DNA of 64,000 nucleotides from Oligosphaera ethanolica (GCF_030814695.1 NZ_JAUSVL010000001.1:3384227-3448226), one strand, 5' to 3'. Positions 17,673 to 26,183 are shown, counted from the stretch's first letter. Numbers and translations: made by a program. The notes: generated from the sequence alone by a model not told the origin.

Positions 17673-19112
17673 ATGGCGATGCTGCATATTCTGGAAGGCC
17701 CCGATGCCGGTAGTCACTACGAATTCGACGACGGCCGCGTGCTGGTCGGGCGTGGCGAGGAATGCCAAGTGCGCCTGAACCAGGGCAGCATCTCGCGGCA
17801 ACACGCGGCCTTCAGCCAAATCAATGGCGTGTGGCATGTCGAAGACCTCAATAGCCAAAATGGCGTTTTCGTCGACGATGAGCAAGTGTCACGCGCCGCC
17901 TTGCGCGGCGATTGCGCCGTGCGCTTCGGGACGATCAATACCCGCTTCGAACTTGGCGCGGCGCCGGTCGCCGCGCCAGCCGCTGCTGAGCGAGCCGCCG
18001 CTGAGCCCCCGCCGGCCGTCGCGCAGGCCGCCGCGCCAGCCGCTGAACGAGCCGCCGCTGCTCCGCAGTCGTCGTCATCGTCGCTGAAGGCGGCGGTGTC
18101 GGCGGAGATGAGTGCCGAGGGCATCAAGGAACTCGGTCAGGCCACGCAGCAGATCCTGACGGAATTCGGCCGGGTGATCATCGGCCAGAAGCAGGTCGCT
18201 GAGGAGCTGCTGATAGCGATTGCCGGCGGCGGGCACTGTCTGATGATCGGCCTGCCGGGCCTGGCCAAGACGCTCATGGTCAGCACGCTGGCGCAGGTGC
18301 TCAATTTGCAGTTCAAGCGCGTGCAGTTCACGCCGGACCTCATGCCGTCGGACATCATCGGCACCGACGTGCTCGATATCGAAGAGGGCAGCGGCCGCAA
18401 GAGCTTCCGCTTTATCAAAGGACCGATATTCACCAATATGTTGCTGGCGGACGAAATCAACCGCACGCCGCCGAAGACCCAGGCGGCCTTGCTGGAAGCC
18501 ATGCAGGAAAAACAGGTCACGGCGTCCAATCAGCAGTTCAAGCTGCCGCCGCCGTTTTTCGTCCTCGCCACTCAGAATCCGCTGGAGCAGGAAGGCACCT
18601 ATCCGCTGCCGGAAGCGCAGCTGGACCGCTTCATGTTCAATATCTTGGTCGATTACCCGGATGCGGATGAAGAAGAGGCGATTGTCATGGCGACGACCAG
18701 CAGCCGGAAAGTACAGCTTCAGCAGGTCCTTGACGCAGCGGACTTGGTGCGCCTGCAGGGCATTGTCCGGGACTTGCCGGTGAGCCCCCACGTGGTCAAA
18801 TACGCCACGCGGCTGGTGCGCATGACCAGGCCGAAAGACGCCGAAGCGCCGGATTTCATCCGCGAACACGTCCACTGCGGCGCCGGCCCCCGTGCCGCGC
18901 AGTGCCTCATCCTCGGCGCCAAGGCCCGGGCGATCCTGCAAGGACGCGTCAATGTCAGCTGCAGCGACGTCAAGAGCCTGGCTCTGCCCGTGCTGCGGCA
19001 CCGCATCTTCACCAACTTCACGGCGGACTCCGAGGGCATCACCCCCGACGACCTGGTGCAAAAACTCGTCGCTGCCGCCCCCGAGCCATCAGCCAAAGAC
19101 TACCAGGCCTGA
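17673..19112 (+). CDS. FHA domain - MoxR AAA ATPase fusion
   Basis: A 479-residue protein that joins a phosphothreonine-reading FHA domain to a MoxR-type AAA+ ATPase. Residues about 1-95 hold the FHA motifs GRGEECQVRL, SRQHA and SQNGVFVDD. An Ala/Pro/Glu linker spans about 98-145. The ATPase follows with Walker A GLPGLAKT at about 196, Walker B LLADEINRTPPKTQAALLEA and the sensor ATQNPLEQEGTYPLPEAQLDRF. MoxR proteins act as chaperones for metal insertion or assembly with VWA partners. The start at 17673 is chosen because GGAGAAGG precedes it. It is not next to VWA genes; another MoxR lies in the Bat operon at 36772. The FHA domain suggests control by a Ser/Thr kinase encoded elsewhere. Confidence 0.88.
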   Translation: MAMLHILEGPDAGSHYEFDDGRVLVGRGEECQVRLNQGSISRQHAAFSQINGVWHVEDLNSQNGVFVDDEQVSRAALRGDCAVRFGTINTRFELGAAPVAAPAAAERAAAEPPPAVAQAAAPAAERAAAAPQSSSSSLKAAVSAEMSAEGIKELGQATQQILTEFGRVIIGQKQVAEELLIAIAGGGHCLMIGLPGLAKTLMVSTLAQVLNLQFKRVQFTPDLMPSDIIGTDVLDIEEGSGRKSFRFIKGPIFTNMLLADEINRTPPKTQAALLEAMQEKQVTASNQQFKLPPPFFVLATQNPLEQEGTYPLPEAQLDRFMFNILVDYPDADEEEAIVMATTSSRKVQLQQVLDAADLVRLQGIVRDLPVSPHVVKYATRLVRMTRPKDAEAPDFIREHVHCGAGPRAAQCLILGAKARAILQGRVNVSCSDVKSLALPVLRHRIFTNFTADSEGITPDDLVQKLVAAAPEPSAKDYQA

Positions 19113-19145
19113 GCCCTCTCGCGCTCCCCCACCTATCCCTTTTCG

Positions 19146-19194
19146 GCTCAGCGCCTTGCGGCAATCGCTTCGCGTTTGTCGCAAGGCGCTGAGC
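19146..19194. terminator. Long stem-loop after the FHA-MoxR gene
   Basis: Inverted repeat with arms 19146-19164 and 19176-19194: 15 perfect base pairs (GCTCAGCGCCTTGCG) extended by four more with one G-U, and an 11-base loop. No T-run follows, so it may be a non-canonical terminator or an mRNA-stabilising hairpin. Confidence 0.45.
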
Positions 19195-19562
19195 GTCAGC
19201 AGCTGATGGCTCGGACCGGGCTTTTCAGCGCTGTTTTTGCAGAAGTCATGGCTATTTTATGGCTAAAGAAAGGCGGAAAGCACGCTTAAGGCAGGTAAAT
19301 ATAGTTATCGGATGACCTCATGCTACTTGGATGCCCAGGACGTCATCGCCGCCTAGTACTCGGTCAGCCATGGATATTGGATGCACGACATGCCCCCGCC
19401 GACGCGGTGAGACGCGGCGCGCCTCGCCAATGTGGCGCCCTCCGGGCGCAATTTTAAGTTGTCGCCTCACCCCTGGTTGCGGCGCCCTCTGGGCGCCTCA
19501 CCAGGGGTTATGCATGGTCCGGCCCTCCGGGCCGAACTTGGCCGATCTGAGGACTTGCTTTG

Positions 19563-19746
19563 TCTGGTTCGGGCCGAAAACCACGTCTGGTTCGGGCCGA
19601 AAACCACGTCTGGTTCGGGCCGAAAACCACGTCTGGTTCGGGCCGAAAACCACGTCTGGTTCGGGCCGAAAACCACGTCTGGTTCGGGCCGAAAACCACG
19701 TCTGGTTCGGGCCGAAAACCACGTCTGGTTCGGGCCGAAAACCACC
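19563..19746 (+). repeat. 23-bp tandem repeat, eight copies
   Basis: Eight head-to-tail copies of a 23-bp unit that begins TCTGGTTCGGGCCGAAAACC and ends ACG; only the last base of the last copy differs. Each unit contains the imperfect palindrome GGTTCGGGCCGAAAACC. There are no spacers, so it is a minisatellite and not a CRISPR array. Because 23 is not a multiple of three, all frames stay open on both strands. Confidence 0.95.
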
Positions 19747-19991
19747 ATCATTCAATATCCATGTTTTTGCGCTGTCGGCGCTCCCAAGAGTCCAAGAGGT
19801 CCTCAAGCGGTCTCCGGCGTCCAAGGCGTCATTCTCCACAGTCCCAGAAAGTCCCCACGGTCCAATCCATGGGACCATGCCTCATGTGTCTGTGAGTCCT
19901 CGCCCCAGTGCGCGCAGTCGCCAAGTCGTCATGGTCCCAGCCGTCCTCTGAGACCGGCCATTATCAATCACTGACCGATTACGCCGCCTAG

Positions 19992-20117
19992 GGCGAAGAC
20001 TATAACGAATACCGGTTTCGCGCCGTCCTGCGCTTCATTGAGCATCCCGAGTATGTTCGTGGCGATCCCAAACGCCGCATGACGGAATGGCGTACCAAAC
20101 TCGAACGCGGCCGTTAA
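19992..20117 (+). pseudogene. C-terminal gene remnant (41 codons)
   Basis: Directly after an in-frame TAG (19989-19991) the frame reads as well-formed, charged protein sequence, for example NEYRFRAVLRFIEHPEYVRG and MTEWRTKLERGR, and ends at TAA 20115-20117. There is no start codon or ribosome-binding site. It looks like the tail of a lost gene, perhaps an earlier member of the adjacent island. Family not recognised. Confidence 0.4.
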
Positions 20118-20376
20118 TACCGCCGCCAAGTCAACTAGGCTCGAGAGAATCAGGGGCCCGATTGATACGCAAATCCGAGTTACCCGCTGTCAGAGCCGCC
20201 GTCTATGGACAACCCTCGTCGCGCGACTGGCAGGTCTCCTCATTTATAAAGAGCCGCTGGTCCTAATCCAATTGTGGCGCTACAGTTGTCATGGTACCCT
20301 TTCTTCAAAGAGAGACATCATATGCCATGGAAACTTTCCAATCCTCTCTTCTTGCCAAGGCCTTTTGGGGGGAACT

Positions 20377-23300
20377 ATGAGCAACGACGTCAAGGTAAAC
20401 TTACCTGATTCCATTCGTCCTTATGTGGATGAAATTGCGGAGCGTTTATGGGCTGGACGGGCCGCTGTGATGGTTGGCGCGGGTTTCAGTAAGAACGCAG
20501 GCGAGGGATTCCCTGATTGGAACCAGCTGGGCGACCAGTTTTACCAGAAAGCGCATGGGAGCAAGCCCGATGCGGAAAAACATAGGTACCTGAATGTCTT
20601 GCGGCTGGCTGAAGAAGTGCAGGCGGCCATCGGCCGACCAGCACTGGAGTATCTGCTGCGTTCCAGCATTCCCGATCTGGACGTCGAACCGTCCCAGCTC
20701 CACGTCGATTTACTGAAGTTGCCGTGGGCGGATGTGTTCACCACCAACTACGACACCTTGCTGGAACGGGCCAGCGCTAACGTATTGACTCGCCGATATG
20801 AGCCGGTGGTCAATAAAGAAGATATTCCTTATGCCATCAAGCCCAGAATAGTGAAGCTCCACGGTAGTTTTCCTTCGGAACGCCCTTTTATCATCACTGA
20901 AGAGGATTACCGGCGTTACCCCCACGACTATGCTCCTTTTGTCAATACCGTTCAGCAGGCGCTGCTGGAGAACACCTTCTGTCTGATCGGCTTTTCCGGG
21001 GACGATGCGAATTTTCAGAAATGGATCGGCTGGATTCGCGACAATCTTGGCAAAGACAAAACGCAGAAAATCTATCTGGTCGGGGTATTCGCTTTGTCGT
21101 CCGCAGGGCTGGAACTGCTTGCACAGCGCGGGATTACTGTCGTCGACCTGTCGTGTTGCGATGGAGTCGAGAAAAACGACCACAAACAGGCGTTAAGCAT
21201 ATTTATCAAATACCTTTGGAATAAAAACCCGAATGCTCTTGATTGGCCTGACAACTCGTCATCCATATTTCCCCCAAAAGGCGGTGATAACATTGAGGAA
21301 GTCCAGAAAATCACGGCGGCATGGCGAAAGCAACGGCAGATCTATCCTGGTTGGCTTATTCTGCCGTATAGCAATCGCGAGAAAGTATGGGTGTATACTC
21401 AGTCTTGGGTCAGTTTCCTCCCGGATACGGAAAAATCGCTTACTGGGGTGGACCTCCAATATGCCTACGAGATGATCTGGCGCCTTGAACGATGCCTGCT
21501 GCCGGTCCTCAGTAATATCCGAGAGTTATGCGAAAAACTTCTCGAAAAATACTGGCCATTTCCCTGCAAAAATATGACAGCAAATTGCCAGGTTTACCAA
21601 GGAAAAGAGGAATATCGTGATTTGCCATGGGATGACCTCCGGCAGGCTTGGCTGGCCATTGCGGTGGCAGTGCTGCGCTTTTATCGTGAGAAAGGCCTGC
21701 TCGAAAAATGGAAGGAGATGGAAGGCCGACTTAAGGGACTTGAACAGTATCTTTCGGCTGAGCAACAGGAGTTTCTGCATTACGAAGGCTTTCTCTTCAG
21801 TCTTTTTACCCTGGATCTTCCAGGAGCAAAACAGCGCCTTGACAACTGGCGGCCTAACCCGGCACAGCCATACTGGATGACCAAACGGGCAGCCGCATAT
21901 GCTGAAATTGGCCAACAAAAAGATATAGATGATCAAATGCGCTCGTGGTTGGTTGAGTCCCGCAAACAAAATAATTACCACGCGGCATCTCCAAGCTTTC
22001 TGTCGTTATCTGATGAAGCATTCCAGATGCTGCTTTTGCGTTATGTCGAGGATGCCAATGATTTGATCGAGGTAAAACCCGCGAGGCATGAAGAGGAGAA
22101 ACTCATCAAGGATGAGCTATTTAACGAGTGGAAGCAAGGAAAACGAAAGGCCGAGTCTGAACCAGAACGCCAAGAAAAAAGCACGATCAAGCCGCGTGAT
22201 AAGTTTCAGAGTCCAGAAGAAGATTGGATGAGTCTCGACGCAAATCGTTCTGGCAGTAGAAGCTCCGATTGGAACAGGTTCCTACAAATAGTCAGGAACA
22301 ATCAGCGACAATTGGAACTCCAGCAGCAAAATGCCCGATGGGATGAGCTCAAAGCCTTCCGCTGCGACCCATGGAATGAACTTAAGCTCTTCGAGTTGGC
22401 TCTGAAAAATCCGCCGGTTCAGATGGAATCGGTCACAGTGAAACGGGGATTTGATATTGGGCGAGCCATTATAAGTCGCCACAGCGGACGTATTGATCAA
22501 GAGGCATTGAGTGCCTACGCCTTTCTCCGATTCTGCGAAGAGGTCGGCTTGCCATATCGTGTAGGCATTTATGCGCTGGCGACAAAAACTGCCCAGGCAT
22601 GCTTGTCACGCATCTCACGCTATTCGCCATTCTGGGCGTTGGCGACCCTTGTTCGCATTGGGGATGAGAAAGGCATTGATGACCTCTTCAGCCGCGATTT
22701 GGTATGGAAATTTACAGAGAAAGAAGCCGATTCGCTTATTTGCAACTACCTGGACGCACTCAATAAATGCCGGGAAGACATCCACGAAGGCAATGCTTTC
22801 CGGAATGACAATTTTGCCGTGCGTCTTACTCAGTTACTGCCTGAAGTCATATCGCGGCTCTGCTGCAAATGTTCAAGTGCCATGAAACAGCGGATACTTG
22901 AGTTTGTTTCTGGAATCTACGCTTCTCCTGACAAAACGAATTATCGGAAGGTTGGGAACCTGACCAAACGGCTTTTTGGTTCCATGTCTGAAAGGGAACG
23001 ATACAGGCTGGTGCCGGACTTGCTGAAAATTCCATATCCGGAAAACTTGAATCCAATCGTCAAAGATGAATTTCCTAACCCCCTCCCGTTGCTCGGACTA
23101 GATGATAGGCCTCAAGGCACTTCGGTCTTGGCGATTCAGCCGGAACTGGTGACTTCGCTGTTCCAGGAAGCTGCATCGGAGCAATCAGACCGTCGCCGGT
23201 GGGCCGTATCCTCTCTGGTTACCCTGTACAAATTGCAGTTGCTCGGGGGTACCCAAAGAAGACGCCTTGCAAGAGCCATTTGGCGAGTGACTGACCATTA

Positions 23301-24339
23301 TGGCCTGCCCGATGGCACTGATTTCTATAAATTCGCGTTTTTACCCCTTCCCCACCCCGATGGCGTTGATCCCGTCCCGCTTTTCAAGACCTACGTCAAG
23401 TCGACGCAGTTTCCGATACAGAAAAATAAGCAAGACAAGAGCGTAAGTATTACGTGGGGCAATATCCCCATCGTGCAAGAGATTATTGGCGCAAGTCAAA
23501 AAAACAACACGTTCTGGACGGCAGCTGAGGCCGCTGAAATTCTGCAGCGCCTGCTAGAATGGTGGGACGCGGACAAAGATCGCCTCAAAGAAAAACGCGA
23601 TCCTTCGGGTTTCTCTTCTGTGCCTAATGAATTTCGTTCGCGGTTTCTCCGCTTGATTGAAGTGCTTGCTGAAGCCGTCGGGCCCGCGCTTAGCGCAGAC
23701 TCGCCAGGCAGAATCCGCGAGTCCCTTCAGCGTCTTCTCAGGGAAATTCGTGAGTATGGCTTGCCGGGACTTACGGCTGAGGTAGCGTGCCTACATTTGT
23801 GCCCCAACCAGAGAAACGAGCTCTATGCGCGAATCAAGGACGCGTTGACCGTAAGTCAGGACGAGATTCAAAGGGACGGGCTCAATGCCATCGCCAAACT
23901 GATTTTTCCGAACCAGGCGGCTGATGCTTGTATCCTAGGCCATGCGACGTGTGCTGGGGATTCAGACCCGATATCTCTGCTCAGCCAGTTTCTCTCCTGG
24001 TCGCCCACGCCTTCGTTGTATACGGCGCTGTGGATCGTCAAGCGTATCCTGAAAGAATCGCCCAGTCATTTTGTCGACAGTCTGGAGATGGCCACCTTGA
24101 GCCGACTAAACAGACTGCTTACCGATACGGCATACGCAAACGATATCCCGGATTGTCCTTTTGAAGAGAAACTCACAGTTCGCTCTATGTCATCATTCCT
24201 GGCGGCAGAGCTTTGGTCATATTACAATACGCGGAACATCCCCCTTCCGGATGCCATTACAAAATGGCGTGACGCTTGTCTATCTCCCGATGAGTTTGCC
24301 GAAATTAGAAACCCATGGGTGGATCGCGACCGATCATGA
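20377..24339 (+). CDS. Large SIR2-domain protein, probable anti-phage NADase
   Basis: A 1320-residue protein with an N-terminal SIR2-like domain (about residues 1-290) and a long, mainly helical C-terminal part with no domain I recognise. SIR2 motifs are intact: VMVGAGFSKNAG at about 31-42 (nucleotide binding), TTNYD at about 122, KLHGS at about 159 with the catalytic His, and LIGFSGDD at about 203. In large defence proteins (Dsr1, Dsr2, Thoeris ThsA) such domains degrade NAD+ after phage sensing and kill the cell; the C-terminal part is then the sensor. The ATG at 20377 follows GGGGGGAA. Composition is AT-richer than the surroundings (20377-25767 island), suggesting transfer. Its stop overlaps the start of the next reading frame (ATGA), placing it in an operon with ATPase, DUF4325 and PIN genes. 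Confidence 0.8.
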   Translation: MSNDVKVNLPDSIRPYVDEIAERLWAGRAAVMVGAGFSKNAGEGFPDWNQLGDQFYQKAHGSKPDAEKHRYLNVLRLAEEVQAAIGRPALEYLLRSSIPDLDVEPSQLHVDLLKLPWADVFTTNYDTLLERASANVLTRRYEPVVNKEDIPYAIKPRIVKLHGSFPSERPFIITEEDYRRYPHDYAPFVNTVQQALLENTFCLIGFSGDDANFQKWIGWIRDNLGKDKTQKIYLVGVFALSSAGLELLAQRGITVVDLSCCDGVEKNDHKQALSIFIKYLWNKNPNALDWPDNSSSIFPPKGGDNIEEVQKITAAWRKQRQIYPGWLILPYSNREKVWVYTQSWVSFLPDTEKSLTGVDLQYAYEMIWRLERCLLPVLSNIRELCEKLLEKYWPFPCKNMTANCQVYQGKEEYRDLPWDDLRQAWLAIAVAVLRFYREKGLLEKWKEMEGRLKGLEQYLSAEQQEFLHYEGFLFSLFTLDLPGAKQRLDNWRPNPAQPYWMTKRAAAYAEIGQQKDIDDQMRSWLVESRKQNNYHAASPSFLSLSDEAFQMLLLRYVEDANDLIEVKPARHEEEKLIKDELFNEWKQGKRKAESEPERQEKSTIKPRDKFQSPEEDWMSLDANRSGSRSSDWNRFLQIVRNNQRQLELQQQNARWDELKAFRCDPWNELKLFELALKNPPVQMESVTVKRGFDIGRAIISRHSGRIDQEALSAYAFLRFCEEVGLPYRVGIYALATKTAQACLSRISRYSPFWALATLVRIGDEKGIDDLFSRDLVWKFTEKEADSLICNYLDALNKCREDIHEGNAFRNDNFAVRLTQLLPEVISRLCCKCSSAMKQRILEFVSGIYASPDKTNYRKVGNLTKRLFGSMSERERYRLVPDLLKIPYPENLNPIVKDEFPNPLPLLGLDDRPQGTSVLAIQPELVTSLFQEAASEQSDRRRWAVSSLVTLYKLQLLGGTQRRRLARAIWRVTDHYGLPDGTDFYKFAFLPLPHPDGVDPVPLFKTYVKSTQFPIQKNKQDKSVSITWGNIPIVQEIIGASQKNNTFWTAAEAAEILQRLLEWWDADKDRLKEKRDPSGFSSVPNEFRSRFLRLIEVLAEAVGPALSADSPGRIRESLQRLLREIREYGLPGLTAEVACLHLCPNQRNELYARIKDALTVSQDEIQRDGLNAIAKLIFPNQAADACILGHATCAGDSDPISLLSQFLSWSPTPSLYTALWIVKRILKESPSHFVDSLEMATLSRLNRLLTDTAYANDIPDCPFEEKLTVRSMSSFLAAELWSYYNTRNIPLPDAITKWRDACLSPDEFAEIRNPWVDRDRS

Positions 24340-24769
24340 CACAGAAAACCATCCCTGTTCCTCGAATCAACGATGATCGGACTGACTTCGCCTCGCTCTT
24401 TACGCTTTGGAGCCAGGCAAACGGCTATTTTGAGGATGTGCGCTTTTATTTTTCCCGCTGCCGGTTTCTCCGGCCCAACGCGGTCGCCTTCCTTAGGCCG
24501 GCGACTGTTTGAAATGGGCCTTTCAACAAATGCATACCACCAAGCCCGGCCCGACTGGCCGCGGGTTGGGGTTGGACTTGCTCAAGTCGTTTATTCGGGT
24601 TAACAAGGGGGCCATGCAGGTTTTCAGCAACGAAGGTTTTGCCGAGATCACGGCGGACAGCGAAGTATACGATTCGTTTTCCCCGACCTTTGAGGGAACG
24701 GTTTTTCATATCAGATTAAGGTGCGACGAAAACTACTACCGCCTGGCCGGTGAGCCTCTCGCGACGTGA
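24336..24769 (+). pseudogene. GHKL-type ATP-binding protein, disrupted by internal deletion
   Basis: Two fragments of one gene. Fragment 1 (24336-24512) starts inside the SIR2 stop (ATGA) and reads a clean N-terminus ending CRFLRPNAVAFL before running out of frame into a stop. Fragment 2, in another frame from about 24497 to 24769, begins LKWAFQQMHTTKPGPTGRGL and carries the GRGLGLDLLK G-box of histidine-kinase-like ATPases, followed by a normal C-terminus (EGTVFHIRLRCDENYY). The middle of the protein, which would hold the N-box and D-box, is missing, so roughly 150-200 residues have been lost with a frameshift near 24490-24510. The gene normally pairs with a DUF4325 protein. ATPase activity is not expected. 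Confidence 0.75.
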
Positions 24770-24793
24770 TGCGGCCAGGGAATGGAGAACACT

Positions 24794-25147
24794 ATGGACA
24801 TACAGCTCAATAAATTGATCGGCGATCGGTGCATCACTGCTGAACAGGGCCAAAAGCTTTTGGCCGAGATTGAACCCCGCCTTCTGGCCGGGGAGAACGT
24901 CACCATTGACCTAACGGGGATTAAGACGCTCTTGTCCCTCTTTCTGAACAATGCGATCGGACCGCTGTTCAAGCATTTCGACCGGGAGCAGTTGGATCGG
25001 CTACTTTCCTATGCAAATCCGTCGGATTCACAGCGTCTGACTCTTGATCTGATCCTCAAGAACGCCGAGGCCTACCACCGCAATCCGGCAACCAAGAAGG
25101 CTGTTGACGACACGCTGGCCAGGATTCTTGAGGAGATGAACATATGA
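24794..25147 (+). CDS. STAS-like DUF4325 protein
   Basis: Small protein of 117 residues. The pattern CITAEQGQKLLAEIEPRL, then VTIDLTGIKTLLSLFLNNAIG, matches DUF4325, a STAS-like fold related to anti-sigma factor antagonists. Such proteins are usually next to, or fused with, a GHKL ATPase, and by analogy could form a partner-switch pair; that function is inference. The ATG at 24794 is preferred to the one at 24782 because GGAG ends six bases before it. It follows the broken ATPase gene by 24 bases and overlaps the PIN gene (ATGA), so it is the middle of a coupled operon. Confidence 0.8.
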   Translation: MDIQLNKLIGDRCITAEQGQKLLAEIEPRLLAGENVTIDLTGIKTLLSLFLNNAIGPLFKHFDREQLDRLLSYANPSDSQRLTLDLILKNAEAYHRNPATKKAVDDTLARILEEMNI

Positions 25148-25767
25148 GTGTTCACTACACGATCCAGGCTGACGTGTTTGATATTGGCCAAGCCAGTCCT
25201 CGTGAATCTGATTGTTTCCTGGTGGATTCCAATGTCTTGCTTTGGATGACCTACTCGAAACTCAGAGATGTTGAGGATCCCAAGCGTGTACAAATCATGA
25301 ACCGCTATGCCGACTTCGTCAATGGCACAGGAACAAGTAATAGCAAGGTCTGCTACTGTGGGTTGTCATTGGCCGAGCTAGCTCACATTATCGAAAAGAC
25401 CGAGCGTGAAATTTATGTGGCGAGCGCCGGCGCCGTTGGGGCCAAGGAGTATCGTCAAAACTTTGCTGCGGAGAGAGAGCAAGTGATCAGCGAAATTGAG
25501 GCGGCGTGGGCGCAGGTGACCAGTTTGGGAGAGTTGCTGCCTGTCACTATTGATTCAGTCACGACTGCCGCCGCTTTGAACCGATTGCAGACCGAAAGGG
25601 TCGACGGCTACGACCTGTTTATTCTTGAATCCATGCGCAATCATGGCGTAGTCCAGGTCATTACCGATGATGGCGACTTCGCTACTGTCCCCGGTATTCA
25701 GGTTTTCACCGCCAACAACAACGTTATCAAGACCGCTCATGCCCAGGGCAGGTTAATATCCCGGTGA
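25144..25767 (+). CDS. PIN-domain protein, putative ribonuclease effector
   Basis: A 207-residue PIN-like protein. Conserved acidic positions are seen as CFLVDSNVLLWM at about 27, GLSLAELAHI at about 76, DGYDLFILESM at about 157 and VITDDGDF at about 173, the expected order of the PIN metal-binding carboxylates, which suggests an Mg-dependent RNase. It differs from short VapC toxins by about 60 extra residues in a helical insert. The start overlaps the DUF4325 stop (ATGA). Its neighbours suggest the ATPase/DUF4325 pair controls it. With the ATPase broken, the system may be silent or unregulated. Confidence 0.75.
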   Translation: MSVHYTIQADVFDIGQASPRESDCFLVDSNVLLWMTYSKLRDVEDPKRVQIMNRYADFVNGTGTSNSKVCYCGLSLAELAHIIEKTEREIYVASAGAVGAKEYRQNFAAEREQVISEIEAAWAQVTSLGELLPVTIDSVTTAAALNRLQTERVDGYDLFILESMRNHGVVQVITDDGDFATVPGIQVFTANNNVIKTAHAQGRLISR

Positions 25768-25984
25768 TCTTCGCTTCTCATCCCTGACTCACTGGCACAA
25801 GTCGTATGCTCCGGGATGCGTGTGCCGCCGATCAATCGGCGCTTGAAGCGCTGTTGAGGAGACAACGAACTCGATGAGCCGGCAGCTATTAAGCAAAACT
25901 TAATAGTTCAAACCGGGGACAGCGGGGGCGTTCTGCGTGAAGTTGAACACTACAGCCTGCAGGCAATCATCGCCGGCGAGACGT

Positions 25985-26020
25985 TTTTTATCCGCAGATG
26001 GCGCAGATGAACGCAGATTT
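25985..26020 (+). repeat. GCAGAT-rich dispersed motif, copy 1
   Basis: Reads TTTATCCGCAGATGGCGCAG followed by ATGAACGCAGATTT: three spaced GCAGAT words after a T-run. Similar copies are at 54837-54870 (same strand) and 57190-57230 (opposite strand). Confidence 0.7.
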
Positions 26021-26080
26021 CTTTTTTTGGGGGGGGCTGGTCTTGCCGCGGCGCAGCAAGCCGCGCTGCCGTTTTTTTCT

Positions 26081-26183
26081 TCGCGGACGGATCGGACGGA
26101 TCAGATCGGACGGATCAGACCGATCGGACCGATCAGGCAGTCGGATCCGTCGGATCGGTCCGATCAGTCCGATCCGTCCGCGA
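26081..26183. repeat. GATC-rich minisatellite with 17-bp terminal inverted repeats
   Basis: Begins TCGCGGACGGATCGGAC (26081-26097) and ends with its exact reverse complement (26167-26183). The interior is made of variants of GGATCGGAC and GATCAG. The same 17-mer starts a related block at 33272. Could fold into one long hairpin. Confidence 0.85.

Larger units (their letters stand above)
19113..20376. other. 1264-base gene-free stretch between MoxR fusion and SIR2 island
   Basis: Holds the stem-loop at 19146-19194, the 23-bp tandem array at 19563-19746 and a coding remnant at 19992-20117. The long frames reading through the array are an artefact of its periodicity. Nothing else is recognisable; this may be the left junction of the AT-richer island. 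Confidence 0.5.

Noticed and set aside
19563..19746. Possible CRISPR array
   Set aside because: Repeats are directly head to tail with no spacers and no cas genes nearby.
19331..19974. Plus-strand frames through the 23-bp array
   Set aside because: Open only because of the repeat period; residues before and after the array are not protein-like.
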